From contig UQXP01000034.1 in NCBI GenBank assembly GCA_900545055.1, positions 1 to 18,920 of the forward strand: a DNA stretch of 18,920 bases, written 5' to 3'. The translations under genes and the position numbers were made by a program. The notes beneath the pieces were generated by a model that saw only the letters and a list, made by a program, of their open reading frames with translations, did not search any database and was not told the origin of the DNA. Source of the DNA: an uncultured Collinsella sp. (lineage in GTDB: Bacteria; Actinomycetota; Coriobacteriia; Coriobacteriales; Coriobacteriaceae). Of this stretch, positions 6,138 to 13,785 are shown piece after piece (position 1 is the first letter of the stretch; the number at the start of each line of letters is the position of its first letter).

Positions 6138-6866
6138 GCGGAGCTTGCTGGTCTCGAAGTACTCGGGGAACTGGTCCAGAACCTCGGTTTGGTTGCGGAA
6201 CATCATGTGCAGGTGCTTGCTGACCAAAAAGCTCGCTTCGATGGGGTCGCGACCGGCGATAGCGCAGCGAATCTGCTTGTGCTCGTTCACGATGTCCTGA
6301 TTGTCGAGAACTTGCGTGGCGGCGCGCAGCCAGCGGAAGCGCTCCAGGTCGGCATTGGTCTCTTCGAGCCACGACCACACGGTGCTGCGACATGCGATGC
6401 TAAAAATCATGTGATGCATGAGGTTGTCGCTCAAAAAGAAGCCGATGCGATCCTCTTCGGCCATGGCCTTTTCCTGCAGCACGATGGCGCGGTCGAGCTG
6501 CTCGATGCCGGCCGACGTGGCGCGCGCACAGCACTCCACAATCACCTGCTTTTCCAGATGCTCGCGGATGTAACAAGCACTCTCGGCAAGGGTGAGGTTG
6601 ATGGGTGAGACGTAGGTGCCGCTCTGGGGCACGGTGCGCACCAGGCCTTCCTGCGCCAAGCGAACCAAAGCCTCGCGCACGGGCGTGCGCCCCATATCCA
6701 GGTCGTCGCAAAGTTGCTTGACGCCCAGCTTTTCGCCCGGCTTGTAGTCCAGGTAGACGATTTTGCGTCGAATGGTGTGGTAGGACTGGTCCTGTAGGCT
6801 CGTTTCCTGCTCGCCGACGTGCATCGATTCTTCCATAGCGCCTCGCAACTGTTCTATCAAACTCAT
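6135..6866 (-). CDS. GntR-family regulator, FadR/FCD subfamily
   Basis: The 243-residue protein has a GntR winged helix (about residues 25-90: YKPGEKLGVKQLCDDL, MGRTPVREALVRLAQEGLV, SGTYV) followed by an all-helical FCD domain (about 95-235). Candidate FCD metal ligands are Asp147 and His151 (DNLMHH), His196 and His218; the domain usually binds carboxylic acids. The ATG at 6866 has no clear Shine-Dalgarno sequence. An in-frame ATG at 6836 (MEESMHV) preceded by GCGAGG is a credible alternative and would leave the winged helix intact. It is divergent from the yeiH-like gene across 163 bp, so that exporter is the likeliest target. Its stop codon lies inside repeat copy 4. Confidence 0.9.
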   Translation of the reverse strand: MSLIEQLRGAMEESMHVGEQETSLQDQSYHTIRRKIVYLDYKPGEKLGVKQLCDDLDMGRTPVREALVRLAQEGLVRTVPQSGTYVSPINLTLAESACYIREHLEKQVIVECCARATSAGIEQLDRAIVLQEKAMAEEDRIGFFLSDNLMHHMIFSIACRSTVWSWLEETNADLERFRWLRAATQVLDNQDIVNEHKQIRCAIAGRDPIEASFLVSKHLHMMFRNQTEVLDQFPEYFETSKLR

Positions 6867-7029
6867 ATGTCAGTTGTTAATTATGCCGCGAATCAGCTCT
6901 CCGCGGTGGGTAATTCGGCTGTCGCCCGAGAACTATTGCGGCATCTTAGTCTGTGTTTGCGCAAGGCTGCGCTCAATGTTGCCGTATCATAAGCCGTCGC
7001 AAACGTGAAAGAGAAAGAAGGAATCCCAT

Positions 7030-8064
7030 ATGCACCTGGCAAATATCGTACGCGAGCGCTGGAAGGGTGTCTTGTTCTGCCTGATCATCGCTATCCCCGC
7101 AACGCTGCTCGGCAAACAGATTGAGGTGGTCGGTGGGCCGGTATTCGCCATCCTCTTTGGCATGGTCCTGGCGCTCGTCTTTCCCAAGAATCGTCGCGAA
7201 CAGCTCGCCGCCGGCGTCACCTATACGTCCAAAAAAGTCTTGCAGTACGCGGTTATCCTGCTTGGCTTTGGCATGAACCTCTCCCAGATTCTGTCCAAGG
7301 GCGCCCAGTCGCTGCCGATTATCGTGGCGACGATCTCGACCTCGCTTGTCATCGCCTTTGTGCTCTGCCGCGTTATGAACGTGCCGGGCAAGATCGCGAC
7401 GCTTGTAGGTGTGGGTTCGTCGATTTGCGGCGGTTCGGCCATCGCTGCGACCGCGCCCGTCATCGATGCCGACGATCGCGAGATTGCCCAGGCCATTTCG
7501 GTCATCTTCCTGTTTAACGTTATCGCGGCGCTCGTGTTTCCGACGCTCGGCGGCATGCTCGGGCTGACCAACGAGGGCTTTGGTCTGTTTGCCGGCACCG
7601 CCATTAACGACACCTCGTCCGTAACGGCTGCGGCGAGCGCCTGGGACAGCATGCATCCCGGCGCCAATGTGCTCGAGAGCGCCACGGTGGTCAAGCTCAC
7701 CAGGACGCTGGCCATTATCCCCATCACGTTGGTCCTCGCATGCTGGCAGATGCATCTGGCGCGCAAGGCCGGCGGCGACGCCAAAAGCGCGTTCTCGCTT
7801 AAACGCGCGTTTCCCATGTTTGTGCTGTTCTTTGTGCTGGCGAGCGTAATCACCACGGTGCTTCAGCTTCCCGTGTCCATTACGGCACCTATCAAGGAGC
7901 TGTCGAAGTTCTTTATCGTGATGGCCATGGCGGCTATTGGCTTTAATACCGATATCGTCGAGCTGGTCAAAAAGGGCGGCAAGCCCATCGCGTTGGGCTT
8001 TTGCTGCTGGATTGGCATTGCGTGCATGAGCTTGGGAATGCAGCACGTGCTGGGAATCTGGTAG
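7030..8064 (+). CDS. YeiH/YadS-type putative sulfate exporter family membrane protein
   Basis: The 344-residue polytopic inner-membrane protein belongs to the conserved hypothetical YeiH family (Cons_hypoth698, formerly UPF0324). About ten hydrophobic segments are visible, with the family signatures GSSICGGSAI (129-138) and AGTAINDTSSV (188-198). Some databases name the family putative sulfate exporters; the substrate is not firmly established. The ATG at 7030 follows AGAAGGA at good spacing. The divergent GntR regulator and the downstream NtrC-like regulator are its natural candidates for control. The gene is full length with no defect. Confidence 0.88.
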   Translation: MHLANIVRERWKGVLFCLIIAIPATLLGKQIEVVGGPVFAILFGMVLALVFPKNRREQLAAGVTYTSKKVLQYAVILLGFGMNLSQILSKGAQSLPIIVATISTSLVIAFVLCRVMNVPGKIATLVGVGSSICGGSAIAATAPVIDADDREIAQAISVIFLFNVIAALVFPTLGGMLGLTNEGFGLFAGTAINDTSSVTAAASAWDSMHPGANVLESATVVKLTRTLAIIPITLVLACWQMHLARKAGGDAKSAFSLKRAFPMFVLFFVLASVITTVLQLPVSITAPIKELSKFFIVMAMAAIGFNTDIVELVKKGGKPIALGFCCWIGIACMSLGMQHVLGIW

Positions 8065-8110
8065 AGAAGTAGCTTATTCGCGTGCTGGTTGCTGGTGAGC
8101 GCATGCCTGC

Positions 8111-8204
8111 GGTGGAGCGATAGGAGCTCTTGCGGGTATGGCTTGTCCGCAGGTTTATAAGTCCCGAAGAGCTCTTATCGCCCCGCCAGGATGGCGATGC
8201 GGGG
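8111..8204 (+). other. Structured region after the exporter gene
   Basis: A 21-bp stem (8111-8131 with 8167-8187; one A-C mismatch, two G-T) encloses a 35-nt loop with a small internal hairpin (GCGG 8132-8135 with CCGC 8147-8150). Its 3' strand overlaps a second hairpin, CCCCGC (8181-8186) with GCGGGG (8199-8204), so the two cannot fully coexist. It may be the exporter's terminator or a leader element of the following regulator. No U-tract follows either stem, and no known riboswitch class was recognised. Confidence 0.45.
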
Positions 8205-8330
8205 CAACACCTATACTCGCAGGACGGCGCTTTCTGCCCTATAGTGTTTGGTGAGCAATATCGTTCAATTTTGAAACACTCGGTCGTGCGACCGTCGGCG
8301 GTTGCACGTCGCCGCGGACAGGGGCAAATC

Positions 8331-9548
8331 ATGGATAGCAATGCCAAACTGAACATCTTGACCGATGCCCTAGCTGCCGCCGGGGCCTCGGCATTGGCAA
8401 TCGATGCGCATGGGGACGTCGCGATCTCGACCATGAATGACGCGGCGCTTGAGCGGGATGTGGCGGCTTTTGTTGCCGAACGCCTCGACCGTATAGGAGA
8501 CGGCGCGCGTCTTGTTATGGGGCGTGCGGGTACGCGCCTGAGCCTGACCGTTCGCCCCACCGACAAAGAGGGCGGGGGCCTTTGGGTCGTCGTGGTCCGC
8601 GAGGTGCGCGGTGCCGCGGCGCATGCGGGCATCGAGTGGCTCAACGCCGACGAAGTTGAGGCCCGCTACGAATCGAGCGCGTACGGCATCGTTGAGGGTG
8701 CCGCTGCGGTAGCTGCACCGGTTGCCGAGAGCTACGCGCGCGGTGTGCCCCTTATGCTCGAGGGCGAGCTGGGAGCGGGTCAGGTCGAGATCGCCAAGCG
8801 CCTCTATCTGGACGGTCCTTTTGCCGATCAGCCCTTTGTTTCCGTTGCGCTCGATGAGCTCACCGAGCGCGGTTGGCGCCACGTGCTCAAAAGCGCCGAA
8901 TCGCCGCTGTTCCAAACGGGGCTGACACTTTGCATTGAGGGCTGGAATGCGGTTGGCCCCCAGCGCCTCCGCGAGCTGGTCTCCACGATGGCCGACACCG
9001 CGTTGGCGACGCGCTGTCATGTGGTGCTGACGGCGAATGACATGCCGGGCGGCAGCGAAAGTGATCAAGCCGCCTTTGTGACCGAGCGCTTCGCCTGTGC
9101 GGTGAGCGTGGCGCCGGCAATCGCCGAGCAGGGAGCCGCGTCGACGAAGGTCGCGCGCTATTTGGAATATCTCGCTGATGCATTTGGGACGGCAGCGCCC
9201 ACGCTGTCTGCCACGGCGACGAAGACGCTCGATGCTTACCGCTGGCCGCGCAATTATCTGCAGCTCCGCGAGGTCTCGGAACGACTGTATATATTGGTGG
9301 GGGCGGGCACGGTGGACCGCGCTGTGGCGGAGGAAGTGCTCGCCCAAGAGGACGTGATTAAGACCGCAACCTTTGGCGCCCCGACACTCGAAAGCGACCT
9401 GTATATTCTGCGACCGCTGGCCGATACCGAGCGAGATATCGCGCATCTGGTTGTAGGCCATCTCCACGGTAACCGAACCCGTGCGGCGGAGGTGCTGGGC
9501 ATAAGCCGTACAACGCTGTGGCGCTTGCTGAAGGACGATGACCGTTGA
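8331..9548 (+). CDS. NtrC-like regulator with degenerate AAA+ domain and Fis-type HTH
   Basis: The 405-residue protein has the plan of an enhancer-binding regulator. An N-terminal sensory-like region (1-105) is followed by an AAA+-like core (about 112-320) and a Fis/HTH_8 helix-turn-helix (about 372-401, NRTRAAEVLGISRTTLWRLL). The ATPase core is decayed: the Walker A equivalent GELGAGQVEIA (145-155) has Gln151 where Lys is needed, the Walker B region LTLCIEGW (198-205) lacks the Asp-Glu pair, and the sigma-54 contact motif GAFTGA is absent. WPRNYLQLREV (305-315) still matches the family sensor II region. It therefore probably acts with sigma-70-type polymerase and without ATP hydrolysis. The ATG at 8331 follows CAGGGG and is preferred to an upstream start at 8130 inside a hairpin. 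The ligand is unknown; the adjacent exporter is a possible target. Confidence 0.78.
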   Translation: MDSNAKLNILTDALAAAGASALAIDAHGDVAISTMNDAALERDVAAFVAERLDRIGDGARLVMGRAGTRLSLTVRPTDKEGGGLWVVVVREVRGAAAHAGIEWLNADEVEARYESSAYGIVEGAAAVAAPVAESYARGVPLMLEGELGAGQVEIAKRLYLDGPFADQPFVSVALDELTERGWRHVLKSAESPLFQTGLTLCIEGWNAVGPQRLRELVSTMADTALATRCHVVLTANDMPGGSESDQAAFVTERFACAVSVAPAIAEQGAASTKVARYLEYLADAFGTAAPTLSATATKTLDAYRWPRNYLQLREVSERLYILVGAGTVDRAVAEEVLAQEDVIKTATFGAPTLESDLYILRPLADTERDIAHLVVGHLHGNRTRAAEVLGISRTTLWRLLKDDDR

Positions 9549-9559
9549 GCGAGGCGCCC

Positions 9560-9588
9560 GTGACCGCGCGCGACGCGTGTGCTACAGT
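9560..9588 (+). promoter_or_regulatory. Possible promoter for the small membrane protein
   Basis: GTGACC (9560-9565) and TACAGT (9583-9588) are 17 bp apart, each four of six to consensus. Transcription from here would start close to 9595 and supports the ATG at 9633 rather than the GTG at 9579. Weak. Confidence 0.3.
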
Positions 9589-9632
9589 CCAAAGCGTTAT
9601 TGTTTCGATTTGGTTACGGCGTGCGAGGGCAT

Positions 9633-10208
9633 ATGGCTGAGACTTCAAAACCGAGCCGCAGAAGGCGGAGTGCCGCGCCGGTCAACCGACGCACAACATC
9701 GGTGACGTGGGGTAAACACGCCTCGGGGTTTGATGGCTCGTTCAAGCGCACTAAATACGGCTATCCTTCGGCAAGCGCCCGCTTGGCAATGCAGGCAGAG
9801 TCCTCACTGTGGGGCCGCAAACGCGTGGTGGGCTCAAAGCTCAAGCACGACGGAACGCTCGGTTACATCAGCCGCGGGGCGGCTCGCCGCAGTGGGCTCA
9901 ATCCTGCTGGTTGGCATCGTTATGTGCCGATCGTGGCCGTCGTTGCGGTGATCGTCATCGCGCTCGCAGCGCTCGGATATGCCGGCGGTGGCGCCAACTT
10001 GGACGCAGTGTTTAAATCGCCCGAGCTCGCGCATGCAGGCACAGAAGTTGTCGAGGGCGCTCAGACCCAGACGGGCGTCGCGCCCCAGCGCGGCATCGTC
10101 GCGGCGGCCTCCACCATCGCCGACGCTCAAAAGGACGAGGACGAACAAGGCAGCGAAGCCGAAACGGCCCAGACGAACGAAACGACGACAACGGCGACGT
10201 CAATATAA
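9633..10208 (+). CDS. Unknown single-pass membrane protein
   Basis: The 191-residue protein is not recognised as any family. Residues 1-97 are strongly basic (an RRRR cluster at 9-12, many Lys/Arg). A hydrophobic segment at about 98-118 (VPIVAVVAVIVIALAALGYA) is a single membrane span. The last 70 residues are Ala/Thr/Glu/Gln-rich and low in complexity. The positive-inside rule places the basic half in the cytoplasm and the acidic tail outside. The ATG at 9633 follows GCGAGGG closely; an in-frame GTG at 9579 would add 18 residues but has no ribosome site. It starts 84 bp after the NtrC-like gene. Confidence 0.65.
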   Translation: MAETSKPSRRRRSAAPVNRRTTSVTWGKHASGFDGSFKRTKYGYPSASARLAMQAESSLWGRKRVVGSKLKHDGTLGYISRGAARRSGLNPAGWHRYVPIVAVVAVIVIALAALGYAGGGANLDAVFKSPELAHAGTEVVEGAQTQTGVAPQRGIVAAASTIADAQKDEDEQGSEAETAQTNETTTTATSI

Positions 10209-10217
10209 GTTGCGAGT

Positions 10218-10255
10218 GGGGTAGCTAAAAAGCCCCGTCCCAAATTAGCCACCCC
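10218..10255. terminator. Weak bidirectional terminator candidate
   Basis: The arms GGGGTAGCTA (10218-10227) and TAGCCACCCC (10246-10255) pair with one mismatch around an 18-nt loop, between the convergent membrane-protein and nitroreductase genes. There is no U-tract, so the call is tentative. Confidence 0.35.
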
Positions 10256-10272
10256 CCGCTGACGCTCCCGGG

Positions 10273-10794
10273 TTACCTTACGTAGATGATGTTGTCGCGG
10301 CGGGGCTTGGGCTCGGGTAGCGTGTCCTCGGCGTAGCCAAGAATGCAGTTACCGACACCGCGCAGGCTGCCGTCGGCGGGCAGGCCCCAGCTAGCTAGCA
10401 GCTCCAGGCCCTCGGGCGAGTCAAAGACCTCATGCGCGCGGTGAATCCAGCACGAATCGACACCCAGCGCATAGGCGGCGTTGAGCAAATTGCCCATGGC
10501 GAGCGAGCCGTCTTCCAGATGTGTGGGCACGCTGCGGTCAACCAGCACCACCACAACGGTCTTGGCGCCATAGAAGGGGTCGCTGTTGCTGTCCATGACC
10601 TGGGCGTTGAGCTGTGAGAGACGCTCGACGGTCGCGGGGTCGGTGACGGCGACAAACGTCACCGGCTGGCGGCCCATGCCGCTCGGTGCATATTGGCCGG
10701 CTTCGATAATACGTGCAAGCTTTTCGGCCTCGACGGGACGATCGCTGTATTTGCGGCAGCTGCGGCGGTGAATGAGTGCTTCGATAGTCTCCAT
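10273..10794 (-). CDS. Nitroreductase-family FMN oxidoreductase
   Basis: The 173-residue protein is a short member of the NfsA/NfsB-like nitroreductase superfamily: FMN-binding, usually a dimer, using NAD(P)H to reduce nitro, quinone or similar substrates. FMN-contact signatures are RRSCRKY (10-16), SGMGRQP (38-44) and the C-terminal VGNCILGYAED (147-157). The tail KPRRDNIIYVR is typical of the short anaerobe type. The ATG at 10794 follows AAGGAG at 5-nt spacing; a longer in-frame start at 10890 has no ribosome site and adds 32 non-homologous-looking residues. The substrate cannot be assigned. It is divergent from the 96-residue protein gene. Confidence 0.88.
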   Translation of the reverse strand: METIEALIHRRSCRKYSDRPVEAEKLARIIEAGQYAPSGMGRQPVTFVAVTDPATVERLSQLNAQVMDSNSDPFYGAKTVVVVLVDRSVPTHLEDGSLAMGNLLNAAYALGVDSCWIHRAHEVFDSPEGLELLASWGLPADGSLRGVGNCILGYAEDTLPEPKPRRDNIIYVR

Positions 10795-10905
10795 GGTGTC
10801 TCCTTGCGGTGGCGTTGCAGATGCCCCGTTCATACCCGTCGGGCTTAAACGATAGACGGTCAATTGCCCGGCCAAAAGAATAGATTCCAATTGGGAAAGT
10901 AGGTT

Positions 10906-10934
10906 TGCATAAAAGTACCTTCAGAATGTGACAA
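10906..10934 (-). promoter_or_regulatory. Candidate nitroreductase promoter
   Basis: On the minus strand TTGTCA (10929-10934) and TATGCA (10906-10911) are 17 bp apart. The -35 is good (five of six) and the -10 is poor. It implies a 5' leader of about 105 nt. Upstream of it, 10950-10957 AAACGTTT is a CG-centred palindrome similar to LacI-family operators. Confidence 0.35.
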
Positions 10935-11088
10935 TCAAATGGGATGGTTAAACGTTTTATCCCGTCTACCCTGCGGTTTTTTACCACTTGCCTAAATGAC
11001 GAACGCATAACCTCTGATAAAGGTTTTACTAAAGGAGCACCAACGTTTATCAATGCGCCGTGGTGGCGCCGGGCCAGGAGGTAACATC

Positions 11089-11379
11089 ATGTTCCAGGCT
11101 GGAGATGTCGTCGAGACCGATTTCGAAGGATTTCTGAAGCTGCTGCGTTCCAAGACGCGCGCTTTCGTGTCGATCAACGATCACGAGTACTACATCACGC
11201 ACACCGATGGCTATTGGCGTGTTCAGGATTGCGAGGCCCTCAACGACAAGGGCCACTTTACTGACTGCTCCGAGCTGGTCAACACGGTCTGCGAGGTCGT
11301 CGAGCTGCCGTGGATTGCCGGCAAGAGCCTGCATGACAGCTTCTCGGGCGCTACGGTCTATGAGGCCGTCGCCGCTTAA
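11089..11379 (+). CDS. Small conserved-looking protein of unknown function
   Basis: The 96-residue, acidic, soluble protein (starts MFQAGDVVETDF) is not recognised as any family. It is compact, with alternating hydrophobic residues and aromatic patches (HEYYITHTDGYWRV, about 37-50) that suggest a small beta-rich fold. It has three Cys and no signal peptide or membrane span. The ATG at 11089 has a near-perfect AGGAGGT at 6-nt spacing, the best ribosome site in the window. A strong terminator follows 26 bp after the stop, so it is a compact, probably well expressed single-gene unit. The in-frame ATG at 11053 is rejected because it lacks a properly spaced ribosome site. Confidence 0.8.
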   Translation: MFQAGDVVETDFEGFLKLLRSKTRAFVSINDHEYYITHTDGYWRVQDCEALNDKGHFTDCSELVNTVCEVVELPWIAGKSLHDSFSGATVYEAVAA

Positions 11380-11405
11380 CAGACAATAAAACTCGATTTT
11401 CACGT

Positions 11406-11440
11406 GACCGCTGGCGCGCCCCCGCGCCAGCGGTCTTTTT
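11406..11440 (+). terminator. Intrinsic terminator of the 96-residue protein gene
   Basis: A perfect 13-bp stem (11406-11418 with 11423-11435), loop CCCC, is followed by five T. Confidence 0.93.
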
Positions 11441-11483
11441 CTGCCGATAGGCCATAAAAATGCACGCATTTGCGGAGAGCCTG

Positions 11484-11545
11484 TTGACGATAGTCAAAAC
11501 TCGGACTAATCTAGAGACACAAAATTGGTCAAAAATCGGACAATC
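11484..11545 (+). promoter_or_regulatory. marR operon promoter with direct-repeat operator
   Basis: TTGACG (11484-11489), a 17-bp spacer and TAATCT (11507-11512) form a likely promoter. GTCAAAACTCGGACTAATC (11493-11511) recurs as GTCAAAAATCGGACAATC (11528-11545), 35 bp later. The first copy covers the spacer and -10; the second lies between the -10 and the start codon. The -35 is also in the palindrome TTGACGATAGTCAA (11484-11497). This arrangement suggests autorepression by the MarR protein. Confidence 0.6.
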
Positions 11546-11559
11546 GAATGGTGGGATAG

Positions 11560-12060
11560 ATGAATAGTGCGGTTACGTTGGTCGACTTCGACCGGTTGCT
11601 CAATGGACTCGACCATATCTATTCGGAGTTCTCGCGCGCCTGCGGCCTTTCGGACTGCGCTTACTGGATGCTCGTCGATACCAGCACGGCGGGCGGCAGT
11701 ATTGCCGTAAGCCGTCTGACAAGCGAATGGTTCTACAGCAAGCAGACTATCAATTCGGCGATTAAAACCTTGACGGCGCGGGGCTTCGCAACGTTGGAGT
11801 TTGCCGAAGGCAGTCGTAAGAACAAGGTTGTGAGCCTGACCGAAGAGGGCAGGCGATTTGCCGAGCGTTATGCGCTGCCGGCACTCAAGGCCGAGCAGCG
11901 AGCCTTTGGCGCGCTTGAGCCATGTGAGCAGCGCGAAATCATGCGCTTGATCGGCAAATTCTCTCAGGTGCTCGGCGAGGAGTGCGAGACATTTAAGCAG
12001 CATATCGCTGCCGAGAGCCAAGCCGAGAATCAAGGTGAGGGGGAGTCGTGCGACTGTTAA
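11560..12060 (+). CDS. MarR-family transcriptional regulator
   Basis: The 166-residue protein is a MarR-type winged helix dimer: N-terminal dimerisation helix, wHTH at about 45-95 (IAVSRLTSEWFYSKQTINSAIKTLTARGFATLEF, then a wing with EGSRKNKVVSLTEEGRRFAE), and C-terminal helices to about 150. The tail is hydrophilic and ends in Cys-Asp-Cys. The ATG at 11560 has a modest ribosome site (GGTGGGAT). The stop overlaps the first 13 bases of the following ABC gene, so translation is probably coupled. By gene order and the repeats in its promoter, it likely represses its own operon and is released by drugs or other ligands of the exporter. Confidence 0.92.
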   Translation: MNSAVTLVDFDRLLNGLDHIYSEFSRACGLSDCAYWMLVDTSTAGGSIAVSRLTSEWFYSKQTINSAIKTLTARGFATLEFAEGSRKNKVVSLTEEGRRFAERYALPALKAEQRAFGALEPCEQREIMRLIGKFSQVLGEECETFKQHIAAESQAENQGEGESCDC

Positions 12061-13784
12061 TGAGGTTTATGAAGCCCTATCGAGGGCTTGTCGCAGTGAC
12101 GCTGCTGGTGCTGCTGGTGGATAACGTCGGTACGCTGTTGGTTCCCACGATGCTGGCGAACATGGTCAACACCGGTATTACCACGGGCGATGTCGACTAC
12201 ATTTTACGCAACGGCCTATACATGTTTATCGCGACCAGCATGGCTAGCGGCGGCACGGTGCTGGGCTGCTATCTTTCGGCGCGCCTGGCCGCCAACGTGG
12301 CTTGCGATATCCGCAATGCCGTGTACGACAAATCGCTCGAGCTCGCGGCCAGCGATTTTGAGCGCTTTGGCACCGGATCGATGATCACCCGCTCGCTCAA
12401 CGACATCAACGTGATTCAGCAGGCGATTCTGCAGACGATTCAGCTGGTGCTGCCCGTGCCGTTTTTGGCTGTGGCGGGCATCATCTTTGCCTGGTTTATC
12501 GATCCTGCCATGGGCACGCTTCTGGGCGTAGTCGTTGCGATTGTGCTGGTGGCGGCGGTCTTTACGGTTGCCAACGCGGCTCCGATCTTTATGCGCTTGC
12601 AGAGCTTTATCGACCGCATGAACGTGGTGCTGCGCGAAAACATCGTGGGCGTGCGCGTCATCCGTGCGTTTAACAAGGAGCGCCACGAGGAACGGCGTCT
12701 GGACGAGGTGTTTAGCGAATACGCCGCCAACGCCATCAAAGTCAACCACCTGTTTGTGGGCCTCGACAGCTCAAGCTTCTTTTTGATGAACATCGCCGAG
12801 GTGGCGGTGCTGTGGGTGGGCGGCAACCGCGTAGGCGCCCACGCCATGCAGATTGCGAGTATCTCGGCGGTGCTGGAGTATGCAATTCTGATCCTGTTCT
12901 TTGTGATGATGGCCCAGATGGTGGTGCTGACGCTTCCGCGTGCTGCCGCGTGCCTGAACCGTGCGCAGCAGGTGCTGGAGATTGAGCCGAGCATCGTCGA
13001 TGGCGGGCGTACGCTTGATGCGGCCGCGTCCGACTCAAAGGACGGGGCCGATGTGGTCGCCGTGTTCGATCATATGTCGTTTCGCTTTGACGACGCCGAC
13101 GAGGACACCCTGTGCGACCTGAGCTTTGCCTGCCGTCGCGGTCAGACGACTGCGATCGTTGGCTCGACAGGCTCGGGCAAATCGACGGTGGCAAAGCTTC
13201 TGCTGCGCTTCCACGATGCCACCAAGGGCTCCATTCGCCTGAATGGTGTGGACCTGCGCGAGCTTACGCAAGACGAAATCCGCGGGCGCATTGCCTATGT
13301 GCCGCAGAAGGCGTGGCTGTTCTCGGGCACGGTGGCGAGCAACCTTCGCTTTGGTAACGAAGGCGCGACCGAGGGCGACATGCTTCACGCGCTTGAGGTT
13401 GCCCAGAGCACCTTTGTACTCGACCAACCGCAGGGGCTCGATACCCCGGTTGCCCAGGGCGGTACGAACTTTTCGGGCGGCCAGCGCCAGCGTTTGGCAA
13501 TCGCCCGTGCGCTCATGAAGCATGCCGATCTATATATCTTCGATGACAGTTTTTCGGCCCTGGACTTTAAGACCGATGCCGCCCTGCGTCATGCGTTGCA
13601 AGACGAGACGCGTGACGCTGCGGTGCTCATCATCGCGCAGCGCATCTCGACGATCTTGCACGCCGACCAGATCGTCGTGCTCAAGGATGGCGAGGTTGTG
13701 GGTCTGGGCACGCATGGCGAGCTTATGGAAACCTGCGAGGTGTACCGCGCCATCGCGGAATCGCAGATGAAGGGAGGTGAGTAG
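12048..13784 (+). CDS. ABC multidrug exporter half-transporter, degenerate-site subunit
   Basis: The 578-residue protein has a six-helix ABC exporter membrane domain (about 1-310) followed by a nucleotide-binding domain. Motifs are Walker A GSTGSGKST (372-380), Q-loop PQKAW (419-423), canonical signature SGGQ (476-479) and Walker B YIFDD (496-500). Asp500 replaces the catalytic Glu and Gln531 (AQRIST) replaces the switch His. These are the changes seen in the degenerate subunit of heterodimeric exporters such as TM287/288, LmrCD and BmrCD. The start is GTG at 12048 after GAGGGGGAG, inside the end of marR. It pairs with the next gene. Inner membrane; substrate unknown. Confidence 0.93.
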   Translation: MRLLMRFMKPYRGLVAVTLLVLLVDNVGTLLVPTMLANMVNTGITTGDVDYILRNGLYMFIATSMASGGTVLGCYLSARLAANVACDIRNAVYDKSLELAASDFERFGTGSMITRSLNDINVIQQAILQTIQLVLPVPFLAVAGIIFAWFIDPAMGTLLGVVVAIVLVAAVFTVANAAPIFMRLQSFIDRMNVVLRENIVGVRVIRAFNKERHEERRLDEVFSEYAANAIKVNHLFVGLDSSSFFLMNIAEVAVLWVGGNRVGAHAMQIASISAVLEYAILILFFVMMAQMVVLTLPRAAACLNRAQQVLEIEPSIVDGGRTLDAAASDSKDGADVVAVFDHMSFRFDDADEDTLCDLSFACRRGQTTAIVGSTGSGKSTVAKLLLRFHDATKGSIRLNGVDLRELTQDEIRGRIAYVPQKAWLFSGTVASNLRFGNEGATEGDMLHALEVAQSTFVLDQPQGLDTPVAQGGTNFSGGQRQRLAIARALMKHADLYIFDDSFSALDFKTDAALRHALQDETRDAAVLIIAQRISTILHADQIVVLKDGEVVGLGTHGELMETCEVYRAIAESQMKGGE

Positions 13785-13785
13785 C

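Noticed and set aside
8130..8330. Extended start (67 more residues) for the NtrC-like regulator
   Set aside because: It starts within a stable hairpin arm, lacks a ribosome site, and its sequence is low quality; 8331 has CAGGGG upstream.
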